In this document: positions 46,297 through 57,749 of the stretch, one piece after another
How the letters are laid out: every line of letters starts with the position of its first letter
How positions within the stretch are numbered: position 1 is the stretch's first letter
From: Ampelocalamus luodianensis
Lineage: Eukaryota > Streptophyta > Magnoliopsida > Poales > Poaceae
DNA length: 64,000 bases
Direction of reading: 5' to 3'
Assembly: GCA_036346255.1 (NCBI GenBank)
Contig: CM070623.1
Location: 6,800,407-6,864,406, forward strand
The notes under the pieces: generated by a model
What the model was told of the DNA's origin: nothing
The model's database searches: none
What the model saw: the letters and a program-made list of their open reading frames with translations, nothing else
Made by a program: the position numbers and the translations under genes

Positions 46297-46431
46297 TATA
46301 TATATAGTAATATATTGGTCGTTGGATACGATTACGTTCTACGACCAACACACTGCTAACTGTATGTGGCGTTGCAGCGACGTAAATTAGCAATGTCTCT
46401 CCCAATCTTGGAGAAACTAAGACTGGAGGAT

Positions 46432-47343
46432 TCACAAGATACCGTTTAAGCTCCTCAAAAGCGTCGTTTGCCTCTTTAGTCCATTCGAAACTTCCATGTT
46501 TCGGAGAAGCTTGAAGAAAGGCAGTCCTTTTTCGCCTAACCGTGCTATGAAACGACTCAACGCTGCCATACAGCCGGTTAGCTTCTGGACTTCCTTTTTC
46601 GTGGTCGGGGTACGCATCTGATCGATAGCGGTGATTTTCACTGGATTTGCTTCAATGCCTCTAGCTGAAACTAGAAATCCGAGAAGCTTTCCAGATGAAA
46701 CTCCGAACGCACACTTCTCCGGATTTAACTTAAGGTTATGTCGTCTTAAATTATTGAAAGTCTCTTGTAGGTATAGAATGTGATCACCAACGTTGATACT
46801 TTTTACGACCAAGTCATCAACGTAGGCTTCGAGATTCCGACCTATCTGTATACTAAAGGTCTTTTGCATCAACCTTTGGAACGTTGCACCAGCATTTTTT
46901 AGACCAAATGGCATCTTTACATAACAATAGGTACCAAATGGAGTGATGAAGGAAGTTTTCTCTTCATCTTCTTTACTCATATTAATCTGGTGGTATCCTG
47001 AGTATGCATCTAAAAAACTCAACAACTCACACCCGGAAGTAGAGTCTACAAGTTGATCAATGCGAGGAAGGGGAAAATCATCCTTCGGACAAGCTTTATT
47101 TAAATCTGTAAAGTCGATACACATTCGCCAGTTTCCATTGGATTTTTTAACCATTACAGGATTGGCGAGCCACTCAGGGTGGTCGACCTCACGAATGAAC
47201 CTAGCTTTGAGAAGCTTGTCGATCTCCGACTGGATTGCCTCTTTCCGATCAGGTGCGAAATGCCTTAGCTTCTGCTTGACCGGTTTTTTGTCAGGCCGCA
47301 AGGCTAGCCTATGCTTGATCACCTTCCTGGGGACTCCGGGCAT
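46432..47343 (-). pseudogene. Gypsy reverse transcriptase (element I)
   Basis: 303 codons: LALRPDKKPVKQKLRHFAPD, NGNWRMCIDFTDLNKACPKD, FPLPRIDQLVDSTSG, LSFLDAYSGYHQI, FGTYCYVKMPFGLKNAGATF and active site EAYVDDLVVKS (YVDD intact), then KCAFGVSSGKLLGFLVSARG. The motif DLNKACPKD is typical of Tat/Athila RT. The frame fails at about 46432 near KQTTLLRSL, where RNase H should start. Confidence 0.93.
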
Positions 47344-47487
47344 GTCGGATGCCTGCCAGGCGAATACATCCTGGTTTGCTTGGAGGAAGGAGACGAGCGA
47401 CTCTTCCTATTTAGGGTTGAGTCCTTCCCCGACCAGAACCTTGGCATCCCCTGGAGGAGTGCTTTCGTCGAGTGGTACCTCTTTTAT

Positions 47488-48213
47488 CTAGTCGGAAGGC
47501 TTTGGTGCCACTTTTGGTCTCGAGTGCTTGACGTGCATGGTAGCGGTGTTAGTTCCTCTGGTCGGAAGTTCATCGACCAGTTCTAAGCATTTCCGATCAC
47601 ATGCGTAGGCAATTTTCTGATCACCTCGGACCGTGATGATGCCCTTTGGTCCCGGCATTTTCAAACTCTGGTAACTGTAATGCGTGGCTACCAGGAATTT
47701 CGCTAATGCTGGACGACCAAGGATTGCATTATATGCAGTTTCGAAATTTACTACATCAAACGAAACTTTTTCTGTTCGGAAGTTGTCAGGTTTTCCGAAC
47801 GTAACCAGTAGGGATAACTGCCCTATTGGCTTGGCGGTAGATCCAGGAACTATACAGTGGAAGGCATATTTCACAGGTTTTACCTTAGAATCGGGAATCT
47901 GCATGTCCTCTAAAGCGCTTGCAAATAGAATATTTAAAGAATTACCCCCATCTATCAAAACCCGGTTAACCTTGCAGTTATTAATAGTAGGCTCAACGAC
48001 AATTGGAAACCTACCTGGCCGAGTTGAAGGAATGGGGCAATCTTCTTTGCTGAAGGAGATTATTGTATCTGACCACCTTGAAGGTTTAACAGTGATCGGA
48101 GTTTCGGCAAGGTTAACTTCTCGCTCCATGGCCTTTAGGTGACGTCTGGATTCGTATGAAGAAGATCCCCCAAAGATCACATCAACAGTGTGCTGAGGTT
48201 CTTGATATTCCAT
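47488..48213 (-). pseudogene. Tat-type aspartic protease (element I)
   Basis: 241 codons: VDVIFGG, EVNLAETPITVKPSRWSDTI, ISFSKEDCP, then VNRVLIDGGNSLNILFASAL and YNAILGRPALAKFLVATHYS. The active site reads D-G-G rather than D-T/S-G, which is the usual form in this lineage, so it is not counted as a lesion. The C-terminal region leads towards RT after a stop near 47400-47488. Confidence 0.87.
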
Positions 48214-48220
48214 CTCTTCG

Positions 48221-49570
48221 TCACCGTCTTGTCCTTCTTGGAACTTGTCTCCCCAATTTCTTGAATTGACGGGAATGGACCTTTACCTGCATAATAATCA
48301 TCCAGTTTCTTTTGCCAAGCGCGACAGTTACGCAAGTCGTGTCCTGCTTGTTTATGGAGAGGACACCATTTCTTATTTTTCTTATATTCATTGGTCGGAG
48401 CCTTTGCTTTGCCATGACCAAGTAATCTTTTATTCCTTTGGAAAAATTTTCAGGAACAGCCAGAACTTCCTTATCGTTAGTTCTGCCGTGTTTCTTTTTC
48501 TTGAGAGCTTTCTTTTGTTTCTTTTCTGCCTTATCCAGGCCAGGTTGGGGAATTTTATCTTTTCAATCAATGGCCTCATTCCACTCGACCGCTTCGCTAG
48601 CCGTTGCGTATTTGTTAGCCATGTCAAAAAGTTCGATGGTTGTTCGTGGGGATGAATAGCTAGATCCTCCGTAAACCTTTGATTTCTCAATCCCGCTTTA
48701 AAGGCCTGGATAACAGAAGATTCCGCAACCTCCGGTATTGAGTTACGAACTTGGTTAAATCTTTTGATGTACTGTCGGAGAGTTTCATCAGATTTTTGTC
48801 GTATTCTGTGGAGATCGTCCTCCTTTCCAGGGCGATCATACGTACCCTGAAAATTTGCAATTAGAAGATCGCAAAGTTGTTCCCAAGTATACACAGATCC
48901 GATTGGTAAATTTAGTAACCATGATCGGGCTGATCCTTCTAGTACCGTTGGAAGATAATTAGCCATTACATTTTTGTCACCGCCAGCGGCTCTAATAGCG
49001 GTGGTGTATATCTGGAGAAATTCTAAAGGATTTTGGGTCCCATTGAATTTATCCAAGTTGGCCGGTCGGAACCTATTTGGCCAACGCACAGCCTGGAGCC
49101 CTGCAGAGAAGGCTCGACAACCTGTGATAGTCTCGTGGCGCCTTCTTTGAAAAGGTGCCGGATTATAATCGGTCGGGGACCGATTCCTGGGACCAGACCG
49201 CTGGTTCTCTGGTATCCCAATTCGGTCGTGGATGTTTCGAGAACGCCTCTGACCGCTTGCCTGGTTCGAGATGATATCGAAGATCATCAGGTCCAAGCGT
49301 TTGTTCTTCTTGACGAAGTGAGGGTGAGGATTCCTGGAACAGTCTTCTCCCCTCATGACCTGCCGGTCGGAAATGTCGGAGTGGTCCTTGTGTTAGTTGG
49401 TCTTCAACACGACCACGTTGGCTTCTGCTTCGGGAAGAATGCTGAGATGAAGTCATGGTCTGACTCTGTGAGTGCCTTCGTTCCCGATATGCTTCTGTGC
49501 GCTGCATAGTCTGTTGAATAATCTCCGACACTTGACCTACAAGTTGTGCAAAGCCTGGAGTCTCTGCCAA
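48221..49570 (-). pseudogene. Gag of Tat element I, frameshifted
   Basis: The N-terminal frame (49163-49570) begins MAETPGFAQLVGQVSEIIQQ and is Ser/Arg/Gln-rich. The main frame (48430-49356) has NLDKFNGTQNPLEFLQIYTT, ARSWLLNLPIGSVYTWEQLC, FQGTYDRPGKEDDLHRIRQK and LRQYIKRFNQVRNSIPEV, a clear Retrotrans_gag domain. A short piece near 48360 gives a zinc-knuckle-like WCPLHKQAGHDLRNC in another frame. At least two shifts are needed. Confidence 0.87.
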
Positions 49571-49756
49571 AGCAGGGTCAGAAGTATTTAATATATTTAT
49601 AACTCGCCGCGAGTTACGTATTGTTACCGGGTCTTAGGTTTTCGCCGAAGAAGGTGTTCGATGGCACAAATCCCTAATCTCCCGGCCGGTCTTGCACGGT
49701 CCCTTGCACCGCTAGGGCGGGATCGAGCGACTAACCGATGGACGCCCACCGCTTCA

Positions 49757-50545
49757 TTACCTCGGCATTTGGTGCCCGACCGCCGTACCATCTCCATCAT
49801 TATGTGGTGGCGAGGCAATGTGTGGAGGACCGTACGGCATTTTGATTTGAATCTCCGATCGCATTGACCTCGTGTTTCCAACAATTATCCTTTGATGAGC
49901 TTCTGTCGTAATCGATGGAGAGCCTTTCAGAGCTTTCACCAAAATTTTCCACGATGGAGAGTAATCGGTGATCAGCACTTCCTGAGGTCCTCGTAAGGGT
50001 CTCAGTCTGATGCGGCAAACTGCCGATCGTATGCTGAGCCTTATTATCCCCATCTGGTTTATAACCAGCGGGGGTTTCATCGACACCGTCACCAAGTGTC
50101 GGTTGGCTCCTGGAATCGCTAGAAGCTGTCGGTGAGTATCTATCAACCATGATCGCATCAAGAGTATATCGGACTTCGAGTTGCTGAGTTGAGTTTTCTT
50201 CACCTTTCTTGCTGGTCGCGGAGTTTGGGCTTGTTGAGGTTTTCGGGCTTTCTGAATTGGTCGGAAGCGCTTCCTCTGAAACCGCCACTGGTCGTAGCGG
50301 TGTATCCTCATCCATCGGTCGATTTCGCTTGTTTCTGCGACAGGCGATCCGATGGAAGAGGAAGATGACGAGGAGGCTCCATTCTCCTCCATGGCGCGCA
50401 TGCATGCATCCATGTCGAGGTTGGAGTAGTCCGCCAGGTCGAACCAATTTTCTTCGTCCCAACTTCCCAACATAACCGCATGAGCGATTACGAATGGGGA
50501 ATGGACAAAGATTTGGTGAGTAGCACAAATCTTCCAAGATTCCAC
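49757..50545 (-). pseudogene. Upstream frame between primer site and gag (element I)
   Basis: Two overlapping minus-strand frames cover the same stretch. One (49757-50545) starts MESWKICATHQIFVHSPFVI and continues LDMDACMRAMEENGASSSSS; the other carries the distal half (SSDSRSQPTLGDGVDETPAG). The composition, acidic then Ser/Pro-rich, suggests a low-complexity N-terminal gag extension, with a frameshift at about 50300. No domain recognised. Confidence 0.5.
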
Positions 50546-50549
50546 GTTG

Positions 50550-50571
50550 CGCTCCCCACGGACGGCGCTAG
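50550..50571 (-). other. Probable primer-binding site of element I
   Basis: In sense, GCGCCGTCCGTGGGGAGCGC follows the LTR end. This resembles the GCGCCGT-type primer sites used by Tat/Athila elements rather than tRNA-Met. The tRNA identity was not established. Confidence 0.5.
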
Positions 50572-50572
50572 C

Positions 50573-51208
50573 TGTCGACGATCAAGTCGTCGATCTTACG
50601 AAAAGTAAAAGAGGAGAATATGACGTGGAAAATCTTGGGGTAACAATGGGACTGCTCTTTTATTAGTATGAACTAAGATTTACAGGGGGTGTCTCTTGAC
50701 AGAATGACAAACTACTCAAAGTGTTAGTCTATGCCTCCTTCCGTCGTCTCTTGTTTTTCTTCTTTGTTCGATGCCCCTCTGGCTTTCCATCTTCCTTCTT
50801 TAAATACCTCTAGAAGAGGTGGCAGTTACTTCTGGAGAAGACGCCTGATATGAAGCGTTATAACTGGTCGGAGCCAAATGACAGTTGATGGATAGTCATC
50901 CGTTCGGCGGTTGTATGCTTTGTGAGACAAGCAACCGCATGGTAGTTGTTCATCTGTGTAAACGTCGTGTGGCATGGAATATACACGTGTCCCATTCTTC
51001 ACACGGTAAAGAATATTCCTGGAGTCAGTTCCAGATATCAGTTCATATCTTTTACGAGCAGTTCTCTTGGTCGGAGGCTTGGCACAGGCCTCCGTCCGAC
51101 CAGGGTACCCATTGTGTAACCTCTGGAATTCCCACGACCAGTGAGGTCGTGCACCTCAGGGGTTACGACCATGAAGACGTATGGTTTTTATGTATTAAAA
51201 ATAATACA
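50573..51208 (-). repeat. 5' LTR of Tat element I
   Basis: Plus strand TGTCGACGATC...AATAATACA, 636 bp; the right edge is inferred from the TG/CA rule. It contains a hairpin-forming segment TGGTCGGAGGC ... GCCTCCGTCCGACCA (about 51069-51104). No partner LTR in the window. Confidence 0.65.
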
Positions 51209-52177
51209 TAGAGGTTTTAATCATCGTCAGCTGTAGATAGAATCATGTAGCAAATGTTGCTGTAGCGATCGGTCTTATTTGTCCGTATTCCATCTAACAA
51301 GCTGAGGAGTGTTAATACAGAACACTGTATGCCTCTTTATTGCTAGTTGCAATGGCAGATAATCCTGATTCGGCACTCGATATGTAAAATTAAATGGCGA
51401 TTGCACTACCGATGATCCTTCATCCCCTTGATTGGTCGGCAACTTGGCACGCAGCTGCTGTAATCAGAGGGGATGAGAGGAGAGAATATATGGATGTCAA
51501 GTCGACAACAAAATTATGCAAAACGTCTTCGCTTACGCCAATTTTTGGTTTCTCCCTTTGTAATTCTGAGTAATTTGATTTTGACCATAAAAAACAATTG
51601 AAGTCTATCTTGCCAACAGACATGTAGCAGTAGTGCAGTTGGTGGATGCCCTCCGAATCCAGCGCGCTATTTTCATCATATTATGCATCCGCAGAATATA
51701 GTTCACTGGCCTAACAGCTAACACAATTGAATCCAGGTACAAGAGTGGTTTCAAGAATATTATTTTCTTGGAATCTAGCACGAACCTTGGAATTGATCAG
51801 TCCAGTTTTATCAGCAAAATCAAAGTCCCACTAATTGAAAATGACAAGAAATATGAACATATATAAGGAGACATTTCATGTTTTCTAGCTTGCTGGCTTT
51901 CTTTTCTCCAACCAATGCATGTGTGAGTTATTATATATACATGGTTCACAACTAATTTCATATTTACGAATATACCATGCTCTTAGCTCAAACAACAACA
52001 ACAACCGGACAAATACCAGGTTCGATCGATCCCCAGGAAAATAAATATCAGATGTGGCCGTTCGTGGACTAGGAAGAACGCGTAGAAAGAAAAGGTAAGG
52101 CAAGGTTGCATTGCATGCGTGTTTCCATGGGCGAAACGGAAGAGACGTGCACTGAACGCGCCAAGCTAAAGAAAGAA
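51209..52177. other. Unassigned sequence
   Basis: AT-rich, no supported gene. A 67-codon minus frame at 51420-51623 has no domain. Confidence 0.4.
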
Positions 52178-52589
52178 GGATTATTTCGTTTCATGCCACT
52201 GCTTCAATTGTTCTTTCAATTTGTGCCATTGTTTTTTAGCTTATTTTTTTCTATACCACTGTTTTGCAAAATTTGTTCAAAAAATGCCACTATTGTTACC
52301 CTCTGGCCTCACGGTGTCATGTCAAAGTGTTTGACTATAACAATAACCAGTGGTACCTTTTCAATAATTATGAAAATGCCACTCAAATCCTGAAGATTTT
52401 GAGAAATACCATTGTGGCCATATGTGCTTCTTTTCTTTTTCATCTTTCGACGATGCATTGTAGTCCCGGTCTTCGAGCGCCAACGTTTTAAGTAAGGCTT
52501 CGATCACCTCACCATCATCTCCAATCCCACTAGCTTCATGGGGCCAATGAGCTTCTTCGACCCCATCTTCATCGGTGAAATTTGGAATT

Positions 52590-52675
52590 CTCCGACCTTC
52601 GCTCGTTGCGTGCACCACACTGTGGCTGGAGTCTCCGACCTTCGGTCGTTGCGTGCGCCACGCTGTGGCTAGAGT
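52590..52675. repeat. 43-bp tandem repeat, two copies
   Basis: Unit starts CTCCGACCTTCG and ends GGCTGGAGT; copies at 52590-52632 and 52633-52675 with four differences. Inside the TIR element. Confidence 0.85.
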
Positions 52676-53072
52676 CTCCAACTTCTTCGGTATCACCACC
52701 AACTACCCCTTGTTCAACCGTAGGCGAAGCTTTGACATATGCTTGGGCTAGAAAGACCAAATCCCACCTGTGATCCCTCGTCATGTTTAGGTATGACTGC
52801 CATGACCCTGTTTCCTTCATCTGCACTAACTCCTAATGTGTACACAACTCAATTTCAAATTGAGCAGAGTATGGTCCAACTCGAAGGTGTAATACAACCA
52901 CTGCATCACAGTGCCCCATGTACGTTGCTCTCATCTTGTTAGGCTGACTACCATCGATTGAAAATAACACAAATCAACCGCTGGGGACCCTCCAAAACCC
53001 CTTGTTTATAGTAAATTTTGAAATTGAATGCGTTCGACGTATCTACATACTACACCGTAAAAAATCTATATG

Positions 53073-53305
53073 ATTAACCACATATCAAAAACTAAACTAC
53101 ACACCTAAAAAGATGTACTGCAACAAACTACACAATATAACCATACATCTAAAACTATCTCATCCATTCAATTACTACATCATAAAAAAAGGATCTATAT
53201 GATTAACGACATATCTAGAACGAAACTATACACACCTAAAAAGATGGACTACAACAAATTGCACTACATAACCATACATCTAAAACTATCAAATCCATTC
53301 AATTA
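53073..53305. repeat. About 126-bp tandem repeat, nearly two copies
   Basis: Units start GATTAACCACATATC (about 53073) and GATTAACGACATATC (about 53199) and share ACACCTAAAAAGATG and ACCATACATCTAAAACTATC. AT-rich, inside the TIR element. Confidence 0.8.
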
Positions 53306-54248
53306 TAGACCTCTAGATTTATTTGCTAACCTACCAGGGTTTCAAAATTAAATATAATGTTACAAAAAATTACATACAAGGTGGGCGACCGGAACAGCTC
53401 CTTCTCTTCCCCTTCTTGCTACGGACGGACAACAGTTCGCTAGCTCCTCTCCTCCCCTATTCTCCTCTCCCTTCTGTCCCCTCTTTCCTTTTTCGGATTA
53501 AAAGTGAATTTCAACTGAATTTTTGGGCCTTTTATAGGGAAGCTGATGTCGCTATTCTAAATGGCGATAGGAAGTTGCGGGATCTCTGTTGCCAGTTGTA
53601 ATGGCGATTTACTTCCTTTCCTTTTTCTCTAGCTTTTCTCTCTTTTCTCCTTCCTTCCTGCCTCTTTCTCTGCCATCGCACACTCCTGCGTCGACCACCA
53701 CCTACCCGGCCACTTGGCCTACGCTCTCGGCCTCGCCTCTAGCCTCTCTTCTTCCTCTCAGCCGCTGTCGTGCTGCTTGCGCCATGCCGCGTGCCCGAGC
53801 CACTGGGCCCTAGGCCTCCGCCATCGTTGCACTGCTTGCGCTGTGCCGCCCGAGCTGCTGGTCTCTCGGCCACCGCTCCAACCTCAGCACCGTTGTCACC
53901 GTGTCACTACGCTCCACTGTGCTACTGGCGCCCGTGTGCACTGCGCCGCTCTTCCTTGGCACTCACGACGCCAGGAAGAGGAAGGTGAAAAAAGAGAGGC
54001 TAGAGAAAAAAGAAAGGAAAAAGAAAAGAAGCACATATGGCCACAATGTCATTTCTCAAAATCTCCAGGATTCGAGTGGCATTTTCATAATTATTGAAAG
54101 GGGATCTGACACTGTAAGGCCAGAGGGCAATGAAGAGTGGCATTTTCCGAACAAAGTTTACGAAGCAGTAGCATGGGAAGAATAAACAAAAAAACAATGA
54201 CACAAACCGAAAGTGCAATTGAAGCAGTGGCATGAAACGAAAAAAACC

Positions 54249-54731
54249 AAAGTAAAAAACTGGGCCGCCCACTACCGTGACCACACCACGCATATATACG
54301 AACAACGACGTTAACATGCAGTCAAATGGAAGCAAATTTATTTATTTACCTTTTCCTCTAAGCAAATTAATCACGACCCCAACTCATTCACAGATTCCGG
54401 TAGAAAGGCATACACGCGTGCAAAAAGATCTACCACTTTTTTTTTTAGCAGAAAGATCTGATACTGCTAGACGGTATACGGGGAATAAGCATCGGCTGAT
54501 TTTGTACCAGCAACCACGGTAAGTCAGAGGATGCGAGTGTTATCTGGAATGATTGGCTGTAAGGTGTGTGCAGGTGGCTTTTCAAGTCCGCCGTCAAATC
54601 CCAGTGCAGAGGAAACTTTCGGTGGAGCGATAAAATGCATTGAGATTAGAAAGAACACAAAAGGCGAAATCACCCTGCTAGGTCGATGCTGACATTGGGA
54701 GAGGAAAGCGATGTGAGAAAATGTTATTACA
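54249..54731. other. Unassigned sequence
   Basis: No gene or repeat recognised between the TIR element and the plastid rRNA fragment. Confidence 0.4.
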
Positions 54732-55011
54732 GACCCTAGTAGTCTTAGCCGTAAACGGTGGATATATACTGAGTGACACGTCGTGCCACTCGACCGTGCA
54801 GTATTGTAGCTAGCACGTTAGGTATCTCACCCGGGGACTACGTTCGCAAGAATAAAACTCAAAGGAATTGATAGGGCCCACGCAAGCAGTGGAGCGTCTG
54901 GCTTAATTCGATACAAAGCGAAGAACCTTACCCGGGCTTGACACGTTGTGAATCCTCTTGAAAGAGAGGGGTGCCATCGGGAACAAAGACACAGACACAG
55001 GTGGTGCATGG
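54732..55011 (+). pseudogene. Plastid 16S rRNA fragment (NUPT)
   Basis: 280 bp in rRNA sense. It contains universally conserved 16S pieces: TAGCCGTAAACG, AACTCAAAGGAATTGA, TTAATTCGATACAAAGCGAA, GAACCTTACC, and the plastid-type TCCTCTTGAAAGAGAGGGG, then ACAGGTGGTGCATGG. The intervening sequence fits chloroplast rather than plant mitochondrial small-subunit rRNA. Many substitutions (GATAGGGCCC where functional genes have GACGGGGGCC) show it is an old nuclear copy, not a working gene. It covers roughly the 3' middle of 16S, around Escherichia coli positions 790-1060. Confidence 0.9.
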
Positions 55012-55038
55012 ATATAAACAGATCAAAGGGATATGACA

Positions 55039-55299
55039 GGGTTTATTTTATCAGTATTGGTCCAAAGTTGAATGGGATAGGATGGTCTTGTACCATATGA
55101 TTCTATTGTTTTAGATGAATGAGATGGTTCAACAGCTAGAGAGAATATTCCATAAATTTATATCCCACCATCTGGGATGAGATAGTTCTATTCAAGCAAC
55201 CAAATACATAGATGACTTTTTCTTGAATCAATCCATTTTTCCTTGAATCAATCCATTCATATTCAGGCACCACTTGGTACAAGCAACCAAAACACACCC
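55039..55299. mobile_element. Possible MITE remnant
   Basis: Ends are loosely inverted (GGGTTTATTTT at 55039 and GGGTGTGTTTTGGTTGCTTG read from 55299). This GGTTGCTTG type of end is common in grass MITEs. No clean target duplication; low confidence. Confidence 0.3.
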
Positions 55300-56232
55300 T
55301 TACTTGCAAAAATCAGTTTACTAGTTATATTTTATTTAGGCCCAGTGAAAAATAAAAACGCAATGAATTTGAGAACAGGCTGGGCAGGTACTTAATAAGT
55401 CGTGCGGCCCATAAATTTTACCTGACGGCCTAATCTAACAACAAAAATGGCTTAAATAAAGCTGGAACGATCCGGCCCAACAAGACGTGCCATTCGTTCA
55501 TAGCTATCCAATTCAGTTTTGGAAAACCCCATTTGGCCTAAGCCTACGGAGTCTTTAAAGAAAAGGAGTGTGATGAACAGATAAAAAATCCTCCAAGAAA
55601 AAGAAAGTGACCCGATCGATAAGTACGGGGGATTATCATGCATCCGTCGGATCCTTATGCTTAAGCTAGACTTTTTTACGATTACAAGAAAGAGGCACAG
55701 GCGCACACACCACGCACACAGGCACGCGCAAGTGTGGAACACCAATGGTAGCAAGCAAGCAATTAGATCGGATGGAACGCGGGCTCAGACCCGGCCCGTT
55801 AAGGCAGGAGGGCACTGCCGGATACCGTCTCACAGCTCACACGTGAAATGGCAATCGAGGCTGCTGCTTGCAGATACAGGAGTAGCAAGGATGATGCATG
55901 CGGATGCAGACGCAGTCACCATCAGTTCCACTAATGACTTCAAAGCAAAATTAGCAGCAGCATATGATATGGTCCACAAAAGATACCCATTTCGCTCCCT
56001 TCACAGAACCACCACCAGCAGCAACGGCCGCCGTCTCTACTCGATCGAGTGCAGTGCATGTGCTGCTGTCCACCTCTCTCTCTCTCTCCGTCGGTGACAG
56101 CAACTGGTCAGCAAGAAATAATTAGCAGTCTCGACCAGTAGCTAGTCTCGCAGCTCATTTTGCTCGCGAAACAGACGAAGAGATGACGAGGTTTTGACTG
56201 CAAGTATCGATCACCGAGCTAGCGTGACACAG

Positions 56233-56233
<1 letters not shown>
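55300..56233. other. Unassigned sequence with one weak frame
   Basis: A 146-codon plus frame at 55657-56097 shows no domain and ends in a CT-repeat-encoded LSLSL run, so it is not called as a gene. Confidence 0.35.

Positions 56234-56304
<71 letters not shown>
56234..56304. repeat. (TA)n microsatellite, about 35 units
   Basis: Uninterrupted alternating TA followed by a T-run. A second TA tract lies at 58602-58660 within duplicate B. Confidence 0.95.
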
Positions 56305-56307
<3 letters not shown>

Positions 56308-56635
56308 TTTTATAAAATCTTATGGTAGTTTCACTTTGCACTACCTTTATTGTTATGTATGGCTTATATATAACAAGGTGAAAGGAAAACACTGTGTTCG
56401 AAGAGCGTACATGCAACCCTACAGAGGAGACGTAGTTGGCCCCTACGGTACGGACTATGAGTCCGAGTCGAATATGTAATCAGGGTATAAATATATATAC
56501 CTCTGACCTTTTGTAATCCTAATCAGAAGAAGGAAAAAGTCTTCATACGGACAGAGCCACCGCAATTGGGCTCATAAACAAATTCTCGTATCTCTTGTGT
56601 ACTTATTGTGATTGTTCTCTCGCGCAAAGGGCTGT
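56305..56635 (+). other. LTR-like promoter fragment
   Basis: Contains TATAAATA (56486-56493), then CTGACCTTTTGTAATCC and GCTCATAAACAAATTCTCG, an arrangement seen at copia LTR starts of transcription. No edges found; possibly an LTR remnant truncated by the TA tract and the duplication. Confidence 0.35.
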
Positions 56636-57749
56636 CGCCAATTGTATTGCACTTTACACCACGGTAAGAATTTGGTTGCCTTCTTTAGTGCTCATCGACG
56701 GTGAATGACGGCATAGAAGGCGGCGGCGAGATACGGGATGGAGAGGGGAGGTAGATGGATTGAAAGCGTAGAAGAATAACCAGAGCATCACCGACGGCGG
56801 CCATAGCAACGACTGCGATGACAAAACATCTATTTCTCTATTTTTTGGGTTGTTGCTAACTCGTCGGCCGTGCCTCGCTGCCGGCAAGCTCTGTGCACAC
56901 CTCTCATGTTTCCCTCTCGCCGATAGGACATTTCGCTCGTGCAAAGTGAAACAAAAAATAAGAACAGATGGTGTAAAATAAAATCATGATAAAATTGTAT
57001 AGTCCAAAGTGAAATTTACTCTATATATATTAATTCCAGCCAGAAGAACGCGCGGTCAATTCTCTACTTCAGCGCCGACTGATGGAGATGCATGCAACCC
57101 CAGCTTTCATCCCGTTCTCTAGTAGTTAGCACTCCTGCATTTGTTCTTCAGCCCAACTGAGTTGGCTGGCTCAAGTAAATAATAAAAGTGCCGTGATGTT
57201 CTACTTGTCTGACTCGGAACGTACACACAGAGAGAGATTCTTTTTCCCATTCAAATTCTCTAAGTGCAATAGTTACCTGTTGTCAATCATTGCTCAAAAT
57301 TGTTTGACAAGAATCTATTCATACGTGCAGTCAATCCTTACAAGCTTACAAATACGAACAAAAAAATCATACATATATATTCACATGCATGAGGTTGAGC
57401 AACGAGGAAGGATTGCTACAAGAAGCCATCCGTTGTCATAGTACAGAACAGGAGGAACTTGGCTACTTGCATCTCTAATTGGTGCAGAGATCGAGAATTA
57501 TATTTCTATTATCTAAAAAAAAGGAACAGAGCTTAATTTGCAATTATATTGCAAGTTGGATAGTATTATGAGAAATATAATGGATCTGATCCTCTTGCGA
57601 AGGGGTCATCGATCACCAACCGGAAGCTTTGATTTGGAGGCGACATGCAACCATCGAGGCATCGATCTGTCTCTATCTTATCTAACAATGTATCCGACCG
57701 TGCAAAGGAGGAGCTGCGAAGCTGCCGATCGATTATTGACTGCCTCAGT
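56636..57749 (+). repeat. Direct duplication, copy 1
   Basis: 1114 bp starting CGCCAATTGTATTGCACTT and ending ACTGCCTCAGT. It repeats at 58219-59850. It carries an open minus frame (56654-56944) and a plus frame (57538-57777) that are also present in copy 2, but neither has a known domain. Confidence 0.9.

Larger units (their letters stand above)
37640..51208 (-). mobile_element. Tat-type Ty3/gypsy element I, 3'-truncated
   Basis: Minus-strand order from the right: LTR 50573-51208, primer site, upstream frame, gag, protease (IDGG type), RT (YVDD), RNase H, second RNase H, integrase. The second RNase H and the antisense extra gene near the 3' end are features of the Tat lineage (Grande/RIRE2-like). 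The 3' LTR is missing; the element ends against H near 37640. Solo LTR E is inserted in integrase. GGTCGG/CCGACC motifs are unusually frequent throughout. Confidence 0.85.
52178..54248. mobile_element. Non-autonomous TIR element, probably Mutator-like
   Basis: Terminal inverted repeats of about 250 bp: left 52178-52444 starts GGATTATTTCGTTTCATGCC; the right end at 54248, reverse-complemented, starts GGTTTTTTTCGTTTCATGCC. The repeats continue through GCCACTGCTTCAATTG and CATATGTGCTTCTTTT. Long TIRs starting with GG fit Mutator-like elements. Flanks AAAGAAAGAA and AAAGTAAAAA could be an imperfect target duplication. There is no transposase; the interior holds two tandem repeats and short frames of unknown origin. 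Confidence 0.65.

Noticed and set aside
47580..48142. Plus-strand frames opposite the Tat protease and gag (47684-48142, 49033-49509)
   Set aside because: Shadows of the real minus-strand frames; no domain.
47488..48213. D-G-G in the Tat protease as an inactivating mutation
   Set aside because: This form is usual for the lineage, so it is not counted as a lesion.
54732..55011. Functional rRNA gene
   Set aside because: Only about 280 of roughly 1,490 bases, with substitutions in universally conserved positions; a decayed nuclear copy.
55657..56097. 146-codon plus frame as a host gene
   Set aside because: No recognisable domain, His/Arg-rich start and a CT-microsatellite-encoded end.
56654..56944. 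Minus frame conserved in both duplicate copies as a gene
   Set aside because: Conservation is explained by recent duplication; no domain or start context; kept only as a remark.
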